Counted from the stretch's first letter, positions 44,251 to 54,254 are shown. The stretch is 64,000 bases of DNA from Devosia sp. 67-54 (GCF_001899075.1 NZ_MKVA01000008.1:248001-312000), one strand, 5' to 3'. Notes: a model not told the origin generated them from the sequence alone. Numbers and translations are program-made.

Positions 44251-44964
44251 CTAGGACTCCGTGGGATAGGCCGCATCGATCCGTTCGGCGACCAGCTCCT
44301 GCAGCCGCCACAGATGATGATCGTGAATGCCGAGCCGCTCGAGATGAGTGACCGTGGCGTGCAAATACTCCGCCATCGAGCCGCGGCTGCCGGTGGCGCG
44401 CGCCAGCACGTCGGCGATCTGCTCTTCGCTGAGGCCGCTGACATAGCGCGGTGAGCGGCGGTCGATGCAGAAGGTCAGCGCCCGGATCGGCCCGTCTTCG
44501 CTCTCCACCGTCACCCAGCGCGGCGGAAAGGCCGATGGCTTGAGGCTCATCTCGCGCTCCAGCAGCCGGCGCAGATTGACCTCGACCGCCTCGGTCGGCA
44601 GCCGGTACAGCGCCCCTTTGCACGAGCCGCCATGATCGAGCGCCAGCATCAGCCCGGGGGCGTCGTCGGAGCCGCGAAAGCGCGTGTTCCAGCCGAGGCA
44701 GAAGGCCCGATGCCAGCCGCGCAGGATGCCGGTCCTGAGCTCCACCACCTCGCAGGCCGGCTTCCAGATCAGCGAGCCATAGGCAAAGATCCAGAAGGCC
44801 GCGCCCGCCGTCACGCCGCCGAGCAGTTCCGCCATGACCCGCCGGTAGTCGCCGTCGGTCATCAGCTCGTAGCCGGGCATTGGCCCGGAAATCTCGGGGA
44901 TGTCGCGCTTCATCAGGGCGACATGCCGCTCGGTGAGCCGCATCTGCCGTGACGCCTGCGGCAT
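44251..44964 (-). CDS. ChaC-like gamma-glutamylcyclotransferase, second copy
   Basis: 237 residues from ATG 44964, 2 bp after argH. WIFAYGSLIWKPACEV, RAFCLGWNTRFRGSDDAPGLMLALD, and EREMSLKPSAFPPRW where the catalytic acid lies. It is longer than the 37900 copy, with an extra N-terminal helix segment. Confidence 0.88.
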   Translation of the reverse strand: MPQASRQMRLTERHVALMKRDIPEISGPMPGYELMTDGDYRRVMAELLGGVTAGAAFWIFAYGSLIWKPACEVVELRTGILRGWHRAFCLGWNTRFRGSDDAPGLMLALDHGGSCKGALYRLPTEAVEVNLRRLLEREMSLKPSAFPPRWVTVESEDGPIRALTFCIDRRSPRYVSGLSEEQIADVLARATGSRGSMAEYLHATVTHLERLGIHDHHLWRLQELVAERIDAAYPTES

Positions 44965-44966
44965 GG

Positions 44967-46415
44967 CTACTCTACGCCGCCATCGCCGTGGCCGCCGCCG
45001 AGCCTGAGCTTGGGCGCCCGCGGCTCGACCGGCTGGCCGGTGAGCAGCGACTTCCAGCGCGCCGCCTGCGCCAGCACGTTCTCGGGCGCCGTGCCGCCAT
45101 AGGAGCGGCGGGCGCGCACCGAGCTCTCGACGCTCAGCACCTTGTGGATGCGGCTGTCGATGCGATGGTCGATGAGCTTGAAATCCTCGATGGTCAGTCC
45201 GTCGAGTGGAATGCCCTTTTCCTCGGCCAGCTTGACGATGTGGCCGGTGATCTCGTGCGCGTCGCGGAACGGGATGTTGGCCTGCCGCACCAGCCAGTCG
45301 GCGACGTCGGTCGCGGTGGAAAAGCCCATGGCGGCGGCGGCCCGCATGCGCTCGCGGTTGACCTGAAGATCCTGCACCATGCCGGTCATCGCCGCGAGGC
45401 TGAGCGAGAGGGCATCGAGCGCGTCGAACGCCACCTCCTTGTCCTCCTGCATGTCCTTGGAATAGGCGAGCGGCAGGCCCTTCATCACCACCAGCAGGGA
45501 GGTCAGCGCGCCGATGATGCGCCCCACCTTGGCGCGCACCAATTCGGCGGCGTCGGGGTTGCGCTTTTGCGGCATGATCGACGAGCCGGTGGTGAACTTG
45601 TCGGAAAGCCGCACGAAATTGAACTGCGCCGAGCTCCAGATCACCAGCTCCTCGGCAAAGCGGCTCAGATGCATCGCCATGATGGAACCGGCGCTGAGCG
45701 TTTCGAGGATGAAGTCGCGGTCGCTGACGGCATCGAGCGAATTGGCCGTCGGCCGGTCGAAGCCCAGCGCCTTGGCCGTCATCTCGCGATCGATTGGGTA
45801 CGGTGTACCGGCCAGCGCCGCCGAGCCGAGCGGACTCTCGTTGAGCCGCCTGCGCGCATCGCCGAGCCGCCCGCTGTCGCGGCCCAGCATCTCGACATAG
45901 GCGAGCAGATGATGGCCGAACGTCACCGGCTGCGCCGATTGCAGATGCGTGAAGCCGGGCATGATGGTTTCGGCCTCGGCGTCGGCGCGCTCGACCAGCG
46001 CCAGTTGCAGCACCTTGATCTGCGCCAGCAGCGTGTCGATGGCGTCGCGCACATAGAGCCTGAAGTCGGTCGCCACCTGGTCGTTGCGGCTGCGCGCCGT
46101 GTGCAGCCGGCCCGCCGCATCGCCGATCAGCTCGCGCAGGCGCGACTCCACGTTCATGTGGATGTCCTCGAGCGCGCGCGAAAAGTTGAACTTCTGCGAG
46201 TCGATTTCGCTGAGCACCGCGTTTAGACCGGCGACGATGGCGTCGCGGTCCGCATGCGTCAGAATGCCCGCTTCGGCGAGCATGGTGGCATGAGCGATTG
46301 ATCCGGCAATGTCCTGCCGGTAAAGCCGTTGATCGAAGCCGATCGAGGCGTTGATCTCTTCCATGATGGCATCGGGGCCGGACGAAAACCGGCCGCCCCA
46401 CATGCGATTGCTCAT
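44967..46415 (-). CDS. argH: Argininosuccinate lyase
   Basis: 482 residues from ATG 46415. [11 protein letters not shown] start, [14 protein letters not shown], and the superfamily signature [12 protein letters not shown]. Converts argininosuccinate to arginine and fumarate. Divergent from tlpA, a conserved alphaproteobacterial pair, with 24 bp between starts. Confidence 0.95.
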   Translation of the reverse strand: MSNRMWGGRFSSGPDAIMEEINASIGFDQRLYRQDIAGSIAHATMLAEAGILTHADRDAIVAGLNAVLSEIDSQKFNFSRALEDIHMNVESRLRELIGDAAGRLHTARSRNDQVATDFRLYVRDAIDTLLAQIKVLQLALVERADAEAETIMPGFTHLQSAQPVTFGHHLLAYVEMLGRDSGRLGDARRRLNESPLGSAALAGTPYPIDREMTAKALGFDRPTANSLDAVSDRDFILETLSAGSIMAMHLSRFAEELVIWSSAQFNFVRLSDKFTTGSSIMPQKRNPDAAELVRAKVGRIIGALTSLLVVMKGLPLAYSKDMQEDKEVAFDALDALSLSLAAMTGMVQDLQVNRERMRAAAAMGFSTATDVADWLVRQANIPFRDAHEITGHIVKLAEEKGIPLDGLTIEDFKLIDHRIDSRIHKVLSVESSVRARRSYGGTAPENVLAQAARWKSLLTGQPVEPRAPKLRLGGGHGDGGVE

Positions 46416-46439
46416 CGCCGAAATCCTTTGGAGTTCCGA

Positions 46440-47096
46440 GTGTCCGAACCCGCAGCAGCCCGCCCGAGAATGACACCCCGCCGCCTGCTGGTGGCAGCCC
46501 TCGTGATTGCGGCGGTAGCTATAGCGATAACGTTTTGGGTGGGCAATGCCGGCTCGCCCAAGGCATCCGACTGCGTGCCGCAGCCGGCGGCGGCCAAGAA
46601 AGTCGATGCCGCGGCGACCGGCCAGCTCGCCGCCCTCAACGGCACCGGTACCGGCCGCGGCTATGCCGACATGGCCTTCACCGACAAGGACGGCAAGCCG
46701 GTGAAACTCGCCGATTTCGCCGGCAAGTTCCTGCTGGTCAATTTCTGGGCGAGCTGGTGCATTCCCTGCCGCGCCGAGATGCCGGCGCTCGACAAGCTCG
46801 CCGCCGCCGAGAACGGCCCCGACTTCATGGTGCTGCCGATCAATCTCGACGTCGGCTCCGGCGGCCTCGACAAGGCCAGGAAATTTCTCGCCGACGGCGG
46901 CTGGAAGAACCTGCCGCTCTATGCCGATTCCACCTTCGACGCCTTCAAGCGGCTGCAGACCGAAGCCGTTGCCGCCGGCCTGCCCTCCTCGCTGTTGCTC
47001 GACAAGAAGGGCTGCGAGATCGGCGTGCTGCAAGGCCCCGCCGAATGGGATTCGCCGGACGGCAAGACTGTCATCGACGCGCTGAAATCGATATGA
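46440..47096 (+). CDS. tlpA: TlpA-family thiol:disulfide oxidoreductase
   Basis: 218 residues from GTG 46440 (GGAG 6 nt upstream); ATG 46470 is the alternative. Membrane anchor [20 protein letters not shown]. Thioredoxin active site [14 protein letters not shown]. Two further cysteines (SDCVP and KKGCEIG) are typical of TlpA. Periplasmic reductant supplying cytochrome oxidase maturation. Stop overlaps the next start (ATGA). Confidence 0.9.
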   Translation: MSEPAAARPRMTPRRLLVAALVIAAVAIAITFWVGNAGSPKASDCVPQPAAAKKVDAAATGQLAALNGTGTGRGYADMAFTDKDGKPVKLADFAGKFLLVNFWASWCIPCRAEMPALDKLAAAENGPDFMVLPINLDVGSGGLDKARKFLADGGWKNLPLYADSTFDAFKRLQTEAVAAGLPSSLLLDKKGCEIGVLQGPAEWDSPDGKTVIDALKSI

Positions 47097-47980
47097 GCGG
47101 CGGGGTGCTCTGCGTCGGTGCGCTGAGCCTCGATACGATCTTCCGCTTCGACACGCTGCCCACCGGCCCCGGCAAATATCTGCCGGGCGAGGCGCTGGAC
47201 GTCGCCCAGGGCATGGCGACGGCACAGGCCGCCAGCATCGTCCGGCTTGGCGGCAAGGCGCGCCTCTGGGCCTCCTGCGGCGATGACGCCAATGGCGACC
47301 GCATCGTGGCGCAACTCCATGACGCCGGCATCGATCTGTCGGCGCTGCGCCGCGTGTCCGGCGCCCGCTCCGGCTTCTCGTCGATCATCATGGATGCCGC
47401 CGGCGAACGCATCGTCGTGCCGTTCTACGATCCGGCGATCCGCACGCCGCCCACGGCGCTGCCGCCGATGGACGACATCGCCGTGGCGAGCGTCGACGCC
47501 CGCTGGCCCGAGGCGGCCGCCATGGCGCTGCGCGCCGCACGTGACCGCGGCATTCCCGGCGTGCTCGACGCCGACGTGGCGCCGGCCGAAACGCTGACGC
47601 GCCTCGCGGCGCTGGCCAGCCACATCATCGCCTCCGAGGCGGTCTGCGGGGCCCTGTTCGGCGCTGACGATCCGGTCCGGGCGCTGGCCGGCGCGGGCGA
47701 CCGCTTCACCGCCATCACCTGCGGCGAGCGCGGCTGCTACTGGTCCGACGGCGACGGCGTCCGGCATCTGCCGGCCTTCACCGTCGATGCCGTCGACACC
47801 CTCGCGGCCGGCGACGTGTTCCACGGCGCCTTCGCCTTCGGCCTGGCCGAGGGCTGGGACATCGAGCGCAATCTGCGCTTTGCCTCCGCCGCCGCGGCGA
47901 TCAAATGCACCCGCTTCGGCGGCCGGCTTGGCGCCCCGACGCGCGCCGAGGTCGAGGCGATGCTCCAGGCGGTTGGCTGA
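47093..47980 (+). CDS. PfkB-family carbohydrate kinase
   Basis: 295 residues. Start [44 protein letters not shown], and the PfkB signature [21 protein letters not shown] with the catalytic Asp. Ribokinase-like; the sugar is unknown. Confidence 0.88.
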   Translation: MSGGVLCVGALSLDTIFRFDTLPTGPGKYLPGEALDVAQGMATAQAASIVRLGGKARLWASCGDDANGDRIVAQLHDAGIDLSALRRVSGARSGFSSIIMDAAGERIVVPFYDPAIRTPPTALPPMDDIAVASVDARWPEAAAMALRAARDRGIPGVLDADVAPAETLTRLAALASHIIASEAVCGALFGADDPVRALAGAGDRFTAITCGERGCYWSDGDGVRHLPAFTVDAVDTLAAGDVFHGAFAFGLAEGWDIERNLRFASAAAAIKCTRFGGRLGAPTRAEVEAMLQAVG

Positions 47981-47986
47981 GCGGAC

Positions 47987-48011
47987 GCTCTCGCGGCCGA
48001 TCGGCCAGAGC
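47987..48011. terminator. Hairpin between pfkB-like and prephenate dehydrogenase genes
   Basis: GCTCT-cgc-GGCC-GATC-GGCC-AGAGC: outer 5-bp and inner 4-bp stems. It lies between convergent genes 45 bp apart. No T-tract. Confidence 0.45.
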
Positions 48012-48025
48012 GCAGACAAAGCCGC

Positions 48026-49054
48026 TCAGGCGTCGTCGCCGCCACCATGTTCACGCACCGGGCTCGCCACCTCTATGTTGGTGTCGACCAGCGGCGCGGG
48101 GGTGCCCTCGGCGAGCGCCGTGCCCGACGGCCCGCTGATGGTCTTCGCCTCGCCATGCGGGCGGCCGAAATCCGGCGCCGCCGTCTCCTGCCCGGCGGTG
48201 ATGATCGAGCGCCGGATCTTGCGGGTGCGGGTGAACAGCGCCTCCATGCCGGGCCCGTCGCCGACACGCACCATGCGCTGCAGCTTGCTCAGATCCTCGA
48301 GGAACCGGCCCAGCATCTCCAGCACCGCATCGCGATTGGTGAGGAACACGTCGCGCCACATCACGGGGTCGCTGGCGGCAATGCGGGTGAAATCGCGGAA
48401 GCCCGAGGCCGAGAACTTGATGACTTCCGACTGCGTGTCCTGCTCGAGATCCGACACCGTGCCCACGATGTTGTAGGCGACCAGATGCGGGATATGGCTG
48501 GTGATCGCCAGCACCATGTCGTGATGTTCCGGCTCCATCAGCTCGACATTGGAGCCAAGCGCCGTCCAGAAGGCGCTGAGCTTGCTGACCGCGCCCGGGT
48601 CGGCCGACCTGCCCGGCGTCAGCACGCACCAGCGGTTGATGAACAGCTCAGCAAAGCCCGCCGCGGGGCCGGAATGTTCGGTGCCCGCGATCGGATGGCC
48701 GGGGATCAGGTGCACGCCCTGGGGGATATGCGGCTGCATCTGCTTGACCACGTAGGCCTTGACCGAGCCGACGTCGGAGACGATCGCCCCGGGCTCGAGA
48801 TGCGGCCCGATCTGCGCCATCACCGGCCCGTACGATTGCACCGGAATGCACAGGATCACCAGATCGGCGCCGCGCACCGCCTCGACCGGATCGAGCGTAT
48901 AGACGTCGCCCAGTCCCAGCGCTTGCGCCTCGTCCAGCGTCTCCTGCCGCCGCGTCGAGATGGCAATGGTCCGGACCAGCCCGTGGCGCCGGCTCGCCCG
49001 TGCGATCGACGATCCGATGAGGCCGATGCCGATCAGCGCCAGTTTCTCGAACAT
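48026..49054 (-). CDS. Prephenate/arogenate dehydrogenase
   Basis: 342 residues. NAD fold LALIGIGLIGSSIARASRRHG, DLVILCIPVQSY, SDVGSVKAYV, HLIPGHPIAGTEHSGP, HDMVLAITSHIPHLVAY and FRDFTRIAASDP match the TyrA family. It makes tyrosine precursors. Follows hisC by 4 bp; aromatic-family transaminases often pair with it. Confidence 0.92.
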   Translation of the reverse strand: MFEKLALIGIGLIGSSIARASRRHGLVRTIAISTRRQETLDEAQALGLGDVYTLDPVEAVRGADLVILCIPVQSYGPVMAQIGPHLEPGAIVSDVGSVKAYVVKQMQPHIPQGVHLIPGHPIAGTEHSGPAAGFAELFINRWCVLTPGRSADPGAVSKLSAFWTALGSNVELMEPEHHDMVLAITSHIPHLVAYNIVGTVSDLEQDTQSEVIKFSASGFRDFTRIAASDPVMWRDVFLTNRDAVLEMLGRFLEDLSKLQRMVRVGDGPGMEALFTRTRKIRRSIITAGQETAAPDFGRPHGEAKTISGPSGTALAEGTPAPLVDTNIEVASPVREHGGGDDA

Positions 49055-49058
49055 GCTT

Positions 49059-50165
49059 CTAGTCCTTTGCCCCCGGCGCGCCGAACGCCTTCAACACCTC
49101 GACCAGCCGTCGCATTGCCGGCTCCGGTCCAATCGAAATCCTCAGCCCGTTGTCGATGCCGTAGACCCCGATCTCGCGCACGATCAGCCCCTCGTCGAAC
49201 AGCGCCTGGAACGCCGCCTTGCTGGTCTCGGGACTGTCGAACAGCGCCAGCACGAAATTCGCCTCGCTCGGCACCACGCGGATGGCGTTGCCGTTGAGCG
49301 CGCGAGTGAGCCAGGCCCGCCAATGCGCATTGTACTGCTTGAGCCGAACGGTGAAATCGATGTCCCGCGCCGCCGCCGCCCCGGCGAACTGCGCCGGCCG
49401 GTTGACGTTGAACGGCCCGCGGATGCGGTTGACGATATCGACCACATGCGCCGGCGCGTACATCCAGCCGATGCGCGAGGCGGCAAGGCCCATCTTCGAG
49501 AAGGTACGCACCATCACCACGTTCTCGCTGCCGCTGACCAGCGAGATGCCGACGTCGTAGTCCTCGGCCGCCACGTACTCGGCATAGGCGCTGTCGAGCA
49601 CGAACAGAATGTCGGGCCGGAGCCCCGCATGCAGCCGCTCGAGCTCGGCTCCGCCCAGATACGTCCCCGTGGGGTTGTTCGGATTGGCGAGGAACAGCAT
49701 CTTGGTCGCCGGCGTCACCGCCTTGAGCAGCGCGTCGACGTCGGCGCGATAGTCCTTCTCGGGCGCCATGATGATCTCGGCCGACGCCCCCATGGTGACG
49801 ATCGGATAGACGTTGAAGCCATGCCGGCTCATCACCGCATTGTCGCGCTCGCCGAGATAGCATTGCGCGAGCAGGTGCAGGAGATCGTCGGAGCCGTTGC
49901 CGCACACGATCCGCTCCGGATCGAGCCCGTGCACCTCGCCCAGCGCCTGTCGCAGGATGCGCGAGGTGCCCTCGGGGTAAACCTCCGGCGACCGGTCGGC
50001 CTCGGCCAGCGCCGCCAGCGCCGCCGGCGAGGCGCCCAGCGGCGACTCGTTGGCGCTGAGCTTGATCGGCGTCACCCCCGGCGCCGCCTGCGACTTGCCC
50101 GGCACGTACGGCGCAATGTTCAGGAGGCCGGGCTGCGGCTGCGGTCGGTCGGGCGTATCGGTCAT
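49059..50165 (-). CDS. hisC: Histidinol-phosphate aminotransferase
   Basis: 368 residues from ATG 50165. KLSANESPLGASP, FLANPNNPTGTYL, LDSAYAEY and the PLP lysine in VRTFSKMGLAASRIGW. Also able to act on aromatic precursors in many Hyphomicrobiales, consistent with the tyrA neighbour. Confidence 0.92.
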   Translation of the reverse strand: MTDTPDRPQPQPGLLNIAPYVPGKSQAAPGVTPIKLSANESPLGASPAALAALAEADRSPEVYPEGTSRILRQALGEVHGLDPERIVCGNGSDDLLHLLAQCYLGERDNAVMSRHGFNVYPIVTMGASAEIIMAPEKDYRADVDALLKAVTPATKMLFLANPNNPTGTYLGGAELERLHAGLRPDILFVLDSAYAEYVAAEDYDVGISLVSGSENVVMVRTFSKMGLAASRIGWMYAPAHVVDIVNRIRGPFNVNRPAQFAGAAAARDIDFTVRLKQYNAHWRAWLTRALNGNAIRVVPSEANFVLALFDSPETSKAAFQALFDEGLIVREIGVYGIDNGLRISIGPEPAMRRLVEVLKAFGAPGAKD

Positions 50166-50260
50166 CTGCGGTCGGGGTCGGAAAATCGCCGGGACCATAG
50201 AGACGCGGGGGCCGGAAAGCCACAATTCTGCTTGAGAAATGTACGCGCCACGCGTAGATA

Positions 50261-50282
50261 ATATCCGCATTATACGGAATAT
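50261..50282. promoter_or_regulatory. Candidate toxin-antitoxin operator
   Basis: ATATCCG (50261-50267) and CGGAATAT (50275-50282) face each other across CATTATA, directly before the antitoxin ribosome site GGAG. AT-rich in a G+C-rich neighbourhood. Likely autoregulatory site for the Phd-type antitoxin. Confidence 0.45.
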
Positions 50283-50293
50283 GGAGAAAATCC

Positions 50294-50569
50294 GTGGTTC
50301 GCGCCAGCGCCGCACAAGTTGCCAAGCAATTCGGAGTGTACGCCGAAAAAGCCCAGCGCGAGCCGGTCACGATCACCCGCCACGGCCGCGACAGCGTTGT
50401 CTTGATGTCGGTCGCGGACTATGAGCGGCTAAGATCCTACGACACTCGTGAGGCCTATTCGGTCTACGACCTACCCGACGACATTGCGGAGGCGATCCTC
50501 GGCATTGAACTTCCCGAAGACGATGACACGGCGGAGGCAGCAACGGGCAAGCCCCAGGCCGCCGAGTGA
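50294..50569 (+). CDS. Phd/YefM-family antitoxin
   Basis: 91 residues from GTG 50294 (GGAG 7 nt upstream). Phd fold: AAQVAKQFGVYAEKAQREPVTITRHGRDSVVLMSVADYERL. Acidic, disordered C-terminus neutralises the toxin. Overlaps the toxin gene by 4 bp (GTGA). Confidence 0.88.
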   Translation: MVRASAAQVAKQFGVYAEKAQREPVTITRHGRDSVVLMSVADYERLRSYDTREAYSVYDLPDDIAEAILGIELPEDDDTAEAATGKPQAAE

Positions 50570-50991
50570 ACATCGACAAGCCGACGCAACGGCAGGTCAT
50601 TCGCTACAGCTATTTATGGCTCAGGGAAGCCAAGGGTGGTCACGAACAGGGACGAAAGGACCGTCCTTGCGCCATCGTGCTCGTCGCGCCGGATGAACAA
50701 AATCGAGACCAGGTCCTGGTCGCGCCGATCACGCACAGCCCGCCGGCCGGAGTTGGAAACGCGATAGAACTTCCCGCAGCGGTGAAGGCACAGCTCGGCC
50801 TGGACAGCCGGAGAAGCTGGATCGTGACCACGGAACTGAATCGCTTCAGATGGCCCGGACCTGATCTTCAACGTCTTGACGACGACGCCGTCTACGGCGA
50901 GTTGCCGATGCCGCTGTTCCGCCAATTGGTGCAATCTATGAAGGTCAATATCAGGGCCGGCCGTCTGCGCACCGTCACCCGCACCGAATAA
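50566..50991 (+). CDS. PemK/MazF-like toxin
   Basis: 141 residues from GTG 50566. RKDRPCAIVLVAPDE, DQVLVAPITHSPP and DSRRSWIVTTELNRF fit the beta-barrel of PemK/MazF RNases. Paired with the Phd-type antitoxin. A mixed pairing (Phd antitoxin with PemK toxin) is seen in other bacteria. Confidence 0.78.
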   Translation: MNIDKPTQRQVIRYSYLWLREAKGGHEQGRKDRPCAIVLVAPDEQNRDQVLVAPITHSPPAGVGNAIELPAAVKAQLGLDSRRSWIVTTELNRFRWPGPDLQRLDDDAVYGELPMPLFRQLVQSMKVNIRAGRLRTVTRTE

Positions 50992-50995
50992 CATT

Positions 50996-51739
50996 CTACC
51001 GCTCCGGCAGGCCCTGCATCGCCGTCTGCGGCGCCAGGCCCGGCACGCGCACGTAGCGCTCGAGCTTCTTGCGACGCGGCACTGCGGGGAACAGCTCCTT
51101 GCGCGCCGACACCACTATGACCCCGGCGAAGGCCGGGCCGAACAGCCTGAGGAAACGCTCGAAGAAGCGCGCCAGCTTCAGCGCCAGCCGATGGCCCGAT
51201 GGCGGCAGGTACAGCGCCTCGCGCCAGGCTTCGGGCACGAAGCTGTGGTCACGCAGCAGCCGCTCGACCTGGCCGCGGCTGAACGGATTGCCGTCGCCGA
51301 ACGGCGTGTTGTCGAGCGCCGCCCAGACGCCGCGGCGGCGCGGCACCACCACGATCAGCCGGGCGTTCGGCGCCGCCACCCGCCACAGCTCGCGCATCAG
51401 TTCCTCGGCATCGCCGATATGCTCGAACGCGTGCACCGCGATGATCAGGTCGACCGCGGCATCGGTCAGCGGCATTTCGAGCGGATCGCACAGCACGGTG
51501 TGCGACGGCCCCTCGCGCGGCCATGACGAGGCCCCCTGCCGCGCCGGCATGAAGGCCAGCACCCGCTCGGCCGGCTCGAGGGCGAAGCGCAGATAGGGCG
51601 AGGCAAAGCCCAGCCCCAACACCCGCCGCTGCGTGACCGGCCCCGCCAGCCGGATGATTTCTTCGCGCAGCAGCGCGCGCGACACCTTCCCCAGCGGAGA
51701 TTTGTAGAACCCGATCAGGCGTTTGACGTCTGGAGTCAT
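50996..51739 (-). CDS. SAM-dependent methyltransferase
   Basis: 247 residues. The class I fold is visible but motif I is reduced (VLGLGFASPYLRFAL). LEMPLTDAAVDLIIAVHAFEHI and RVAAPNARLIVVVP are motifs II-III. Substrate unknown. Divergent from a glyoxalase II-type gene with 23 bp between starts. Confidence 0.82.
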   Translation of the reverse strand: MTPDVKRLIGFYKSPLGKVSRALLREEIIRLAGPVTQRRVLGLGFASPYLRFALEPAERVLAFMPARQGASSWPREGPSHTVLCDPLEMPLTDAAVDLIIAVHAFEHIGDAEELMRELWRVAAPNARLIVVVPRRRGVWAALDNTPFGDGNPFSRGQVERLLRDHSFVPEAWREALYLPPSGHRLALKLARFFERFLRLFGPAFAGVIVVSARKELFPAVPRRKKLERYVRVPGLAPQTAMQGLPER

Positions 51740-51762
51740 GGCTTTGGCATCACGGAGCGGCT

Positions 51763-52575
51763 ATGAGTCTGCACTGCCGGAGTGCGTCGGAGCAAGGGAA
51801 CGTGGCCGTCCTCGTCGAAGTGTTCATGTGTCGAACCGACAATTACGGTTATCTCGTGCACGACGTCGAGACGCGCAAGACCGCGGCCATCGACGCCCCC
51901 GACGCGGGCGCCATCAAATCGGCGCTGCACAACCGCGGCTGGACCCTCACCGACATCCTGATCACCCATCACCACCGCGACCACGTCGAGGGCCTGCCGG
52001 TGCTGAAATCGGATTTCGACGTGACCGTCACCGGCCCTCGCGGCGAGGCCGAAAAGATCCTCGGCCTCGATTCCATGGTCGCTCCCGGCGAGATCGTGCT
52101 CATCGGCGCGACCGCCTTCGAGGTGCTGGCGACGCCCGGCCACACCAACGGCCATATCAGCTACCACAACGCCGTCGACCGCCACGTCTTCACCGGCGAC
52201 GCGCTGTTCTCGCTGGGCTGCGGCCGCATGTTCGAGGGCAAGCCCGGCCCGATGTGGGAGGGCCTGAAGCTGCTGCGTGCCCTGCCCGACGACACGCTGA
52301 TGTTCTGCGGCCACGAATATTCGGCCGACAACGCCCGCTTCGCCCTCAGCGTCGATCCGCGCAACGCCGCCCTCAACATCCGGGCCGCCGAGGTCAAGCG
52401 CATGCGCGAGGCCGGCCGCTTCACCATTCCGGTGAGCCTGGGGATGGAAAAGGCCACCAACCCCTTCCTGCGCGCCGACCAGCCGGCGCTGGCCAGGGCC
52501 GTGGGGCTCGACCCCGGCACCGAACCTTCGGCGGTGTTCGCCGCCCTGCGCGCCCGCAAGGACAGCTTCGCCTGA
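51763..52575 (+). CDS. Hydroxyacylglutathione hydrolase (glyoxalase II-like)
   Basis: 270 residues from ATG 51763 (GGAG 5 nt upstream); GTG 51802 would match usual homologue starts (VEVFMCRTDNYGYLVHD). Metallo-beta-lactamase metal motif ITHHHRDHVEG, TPGHTNGHISYHN, FTGDALFSLGCGRMF and FCGHEYSADNARF. Completes methylglyoxal detoxification with glutathione. Confidence 0.9.
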   Translation: MSLHCRSASEQGNVAVLVEVFMCRTDNYGYLVHDVETRKTAAIDAPDAGAIKSALHNRGWTLTDILITHHHRDHVEGLPVLKSDFDVTVTGPRGEAEKILGLDSMVAPGEIVLIGATAFEVLATPGHTNGHISYHNAVDRHVFTGDALFSLGCGRMFEGKPGPMWEGLKLLRALPDDTLMFCGHEYSADNARFALSVDPRNAALNIRAAEVKRMREAGRFTIPVSLGMEKATNPFLRADQPALARAVGLDPGTEPSAVFAALRARKDSFA

Positions 52576-52762
52576 ACCGGACGGCCCCTGGCACGTTGAA
52601 GCGCAACGGCCCGCGCCGCTAACCATGCGCCGCGAATCCGCCGCAAAACGTTAACAAATCGTTGCGAACCGGCATGCCCGTTGCGACGTTGCCGTCAGAA
52701 CAAGAGCGCAACTGTTTCGTTTTGAGACGAATGCGCCGTTCCGAAACAGGGAAGGCACGGCT

Positions 52763-53008
52763 ATGCGTCCTTTTGAGACGATCGGCACGGTACCAGCGAC
52801 CACCGGCAGCGGCTCGCCATTCTCGAGCTATCGCGGCGCCCCCAAGGCGGACTTCCTGAGCCAGCTCATCGCCGAGCGCCATCACCTCGCCACGCAGCGC
52901 GCCCGCCGCCGCGCGCCCCTCGCCGAAGTGCTGCGCACCTACGACGCCGGCGGCAGGATCGCCATCCGCCGCCTGCCGCCCGGCTACCGCATCTCGGTGG
53001 ACGCCTAG
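52763..53008 (+). CDS. Small hypothetical protein
   Basis: 81 residues from ATG 52763 with AGGGAAGG upstream. Arg-rich helix FLSQLIAERHHLATQRARRRAP followed by LAEVLRTYDAGGRIAIRRLPPGYRISV. No known family. The 187 bp before it hold no other gene. Confidence 0.55.
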   Translation: MRPFETIGTVPATTGSGSPFSSYRGAPKADFLSQLIAERHHLATQRARRRAPLAEVLRTYDAGGRIAIRRLPPGYRISVDA

Positions 53009-53049
53009 CCTCCGGCCATCAGTCTATCAGCGGCGTCCCCAGCGGTTGG

Positions 53050-53077
53050 CCGAACGAGCCCTCTAGGGAACGTTCGG
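53050..53077. terminator. Hairpin between convergent genes
   Basis: CCGAACG (53050-53056) and CGTTCGG (53071-53077), loop containing CCCT-ctA-GGG. It lies between the small protein gene and the convergent membrane-protein gene. Confidence 0.45.
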
Positions 53078-53120
53078 ACAGAGCACGGAGACGCTCGATG
53101 GAGGAGGAGCCCGACGGCTC

Positions 53121-53573
53121 CTACTCCATCGTCACGTCGCGGCCGGCGCCGGTGATCGAGATCGAAAAGCCCGCCACCACGTCGACGAAGCTCATCGCCA
53201 TCAGCAGGAAGAAGGTCGAGCTGGCTGCCGCGCCGACCAGGATGAACTCGACCAGGAACACGATGAACAGCACCGTCGACAGCATGTGCTCGATCAGCGA
53301 CGAGCGGCCGGTGTTGGTGGATTTCAGCACCTCGAAGAACAGGCAGATGATGCCGATCAGCAGCATCAGATCACCCCAGGTCAGAGACCAGTCGGTGCCC
53401 GACACCATGTGGATGCTGAAAAGCTGGCTCGACCATCCGCCCGGCAGGCCTCCGAACATGGCGAAGGCGAGCAAATTGTAGAGCACGAACGGTATCACCA
53501 GCAGTGGTGGAATGAACGGTCCGCGGCGGCGGACGGTGCTGCGGCCGCCGGGGAGGATCACGGTCTCTGACAT
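53121..53573 (-). CDS. Hypothetical membrane protein
   Basis: 150 residues from ATG 53573. Four hydrophobic segments: FIPPLLVIPFVLYNLLAFAMF, LTWGDLMLLIGIICLFFEVL, HMLSTVLFIVFLVEFILVGA and STFFLLMAMSFVDVVAGF. The third is followed by a small turn. No family is recognised. Confidence 0.75.
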   Translation of the reverse strand: MSETVILPGGRSTVRRRGPFIPPLLVIPFVLYNLLAFAMFGGLPGGWSSQLFSIHMVSGTDWSLTWGDLMLLIGIICLFFEVLKSTNTGRSSLIEHMLSTVLFIVFLVEFILVGAAASSTFFLLMAMSFVDVVAGFSISITGAGRDVTME

Positions 53574-53692
53574 CTCGAGGGGCTCTTTCTGGTTGTCGGC
53601 GAACAATGGCAAAGTGCATGCTGCGCCGCCAGCCCTCACTTGCAGCGGCGCTCCGGGGTCACAATATGCAGCCCGAACGGCAGGAGAAATCG

Positions 53693-54154
53693 ATGTCCGA
53701 CCCCAACACCACCGGCCCCGCCAACGATCCGCCGGGCGCCGCGCCCGGCTCCGGCGCCAACTGGCGCGACATGCGCCGTGCCGAACGCCAGGCCCGCCGC
53801 GAGGCGCGCTGGGGCATGTCCGACGATCGCGGCATGCCCGTGGGGGCGCTCATCCTGATCGCCGTCGGCGTGATCGTCCTGCTCGGCAATTTCGGGCTGC
53901 AGATTCCGGGCCATTGGTGGTCGGTGCTGCTGCTGGTTCCGGCCGTCGGCCTGCTGGTCACCGCCATCCGCTTCTACCGCGTCGACAACACCTTCGCCGG
54001 CCGCGCCATGGGGCCGCTGATCGGCGGGCTGGTGCTGCTCGCCATGGCGCTCGCCATCTTCTTCGGGCTCGACTGGGGCGTGTTCTGGCCGATCGTGCTG
54101 ATCGCCATCGGCGCCGGTATCATCGTCCGGCGCGGCCAGCCGCCCCGGCCGTAA
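53693..54154 (+). CDS. Membrane protein, LiaF/DUF5668-like transmembrane domain
   Basis: 153 residues from ATG 53693 with AGGAG upstream. A disordered, charged N-terminus (RRAERQARREARWG) precedes three hydrophobic helices (PVGALILIAVGVIVLLGNFGL, WWSVLLLVPAVGLLVTAI, MGPLIGGLVLLAMALAIFFGL) and a fourth, VFWPIVLIAIGAGIIV. It ends at TAA 54152, but the same frame then reads on for 32 codons with another hydrophobic segment. Confidence 0.78.
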   Translation: MSDPNTTGPANDPPGAAPGSGANWRDMRRAERQARREARWGMSDDRGMPVGALILIAVGVIVLLGNFGLQIPGHWWSVLLLVPAVGLLVTAIRFYRVDNTFAGRAMGPLIGGLVLLAMALAIFFGLDWGVFWPIVLIAIGAGIIVRRGQPPRP

Positions 54155-54253
54155 CGGCCCTTCAGCCTGCCGATCGACAACCGCTGGTGGATACTGGTGG
54201 CCGTCCTCGCCGTGCTCGCGACCATCTCGGTCCTGCGGCAATGGCGGCGGTGA
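54155..54253 (+). other. In-frame coding-like continuation after the TAA stop
   Basis: Directly after TAA 54152-54154 the same frame reads RPFSLPIDNRWWILVAVLAVL then ATISVLRQWRR and stops at TGA 54251. The 17-residue hydrophobic run fits a further membrane helix. This may be a nonsense-truncated tail of the upstream protein, or chance; it ends 1 bp before the convergent fumC stop. Confidence 0.45.
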
Positions 54254-54254
54254 G

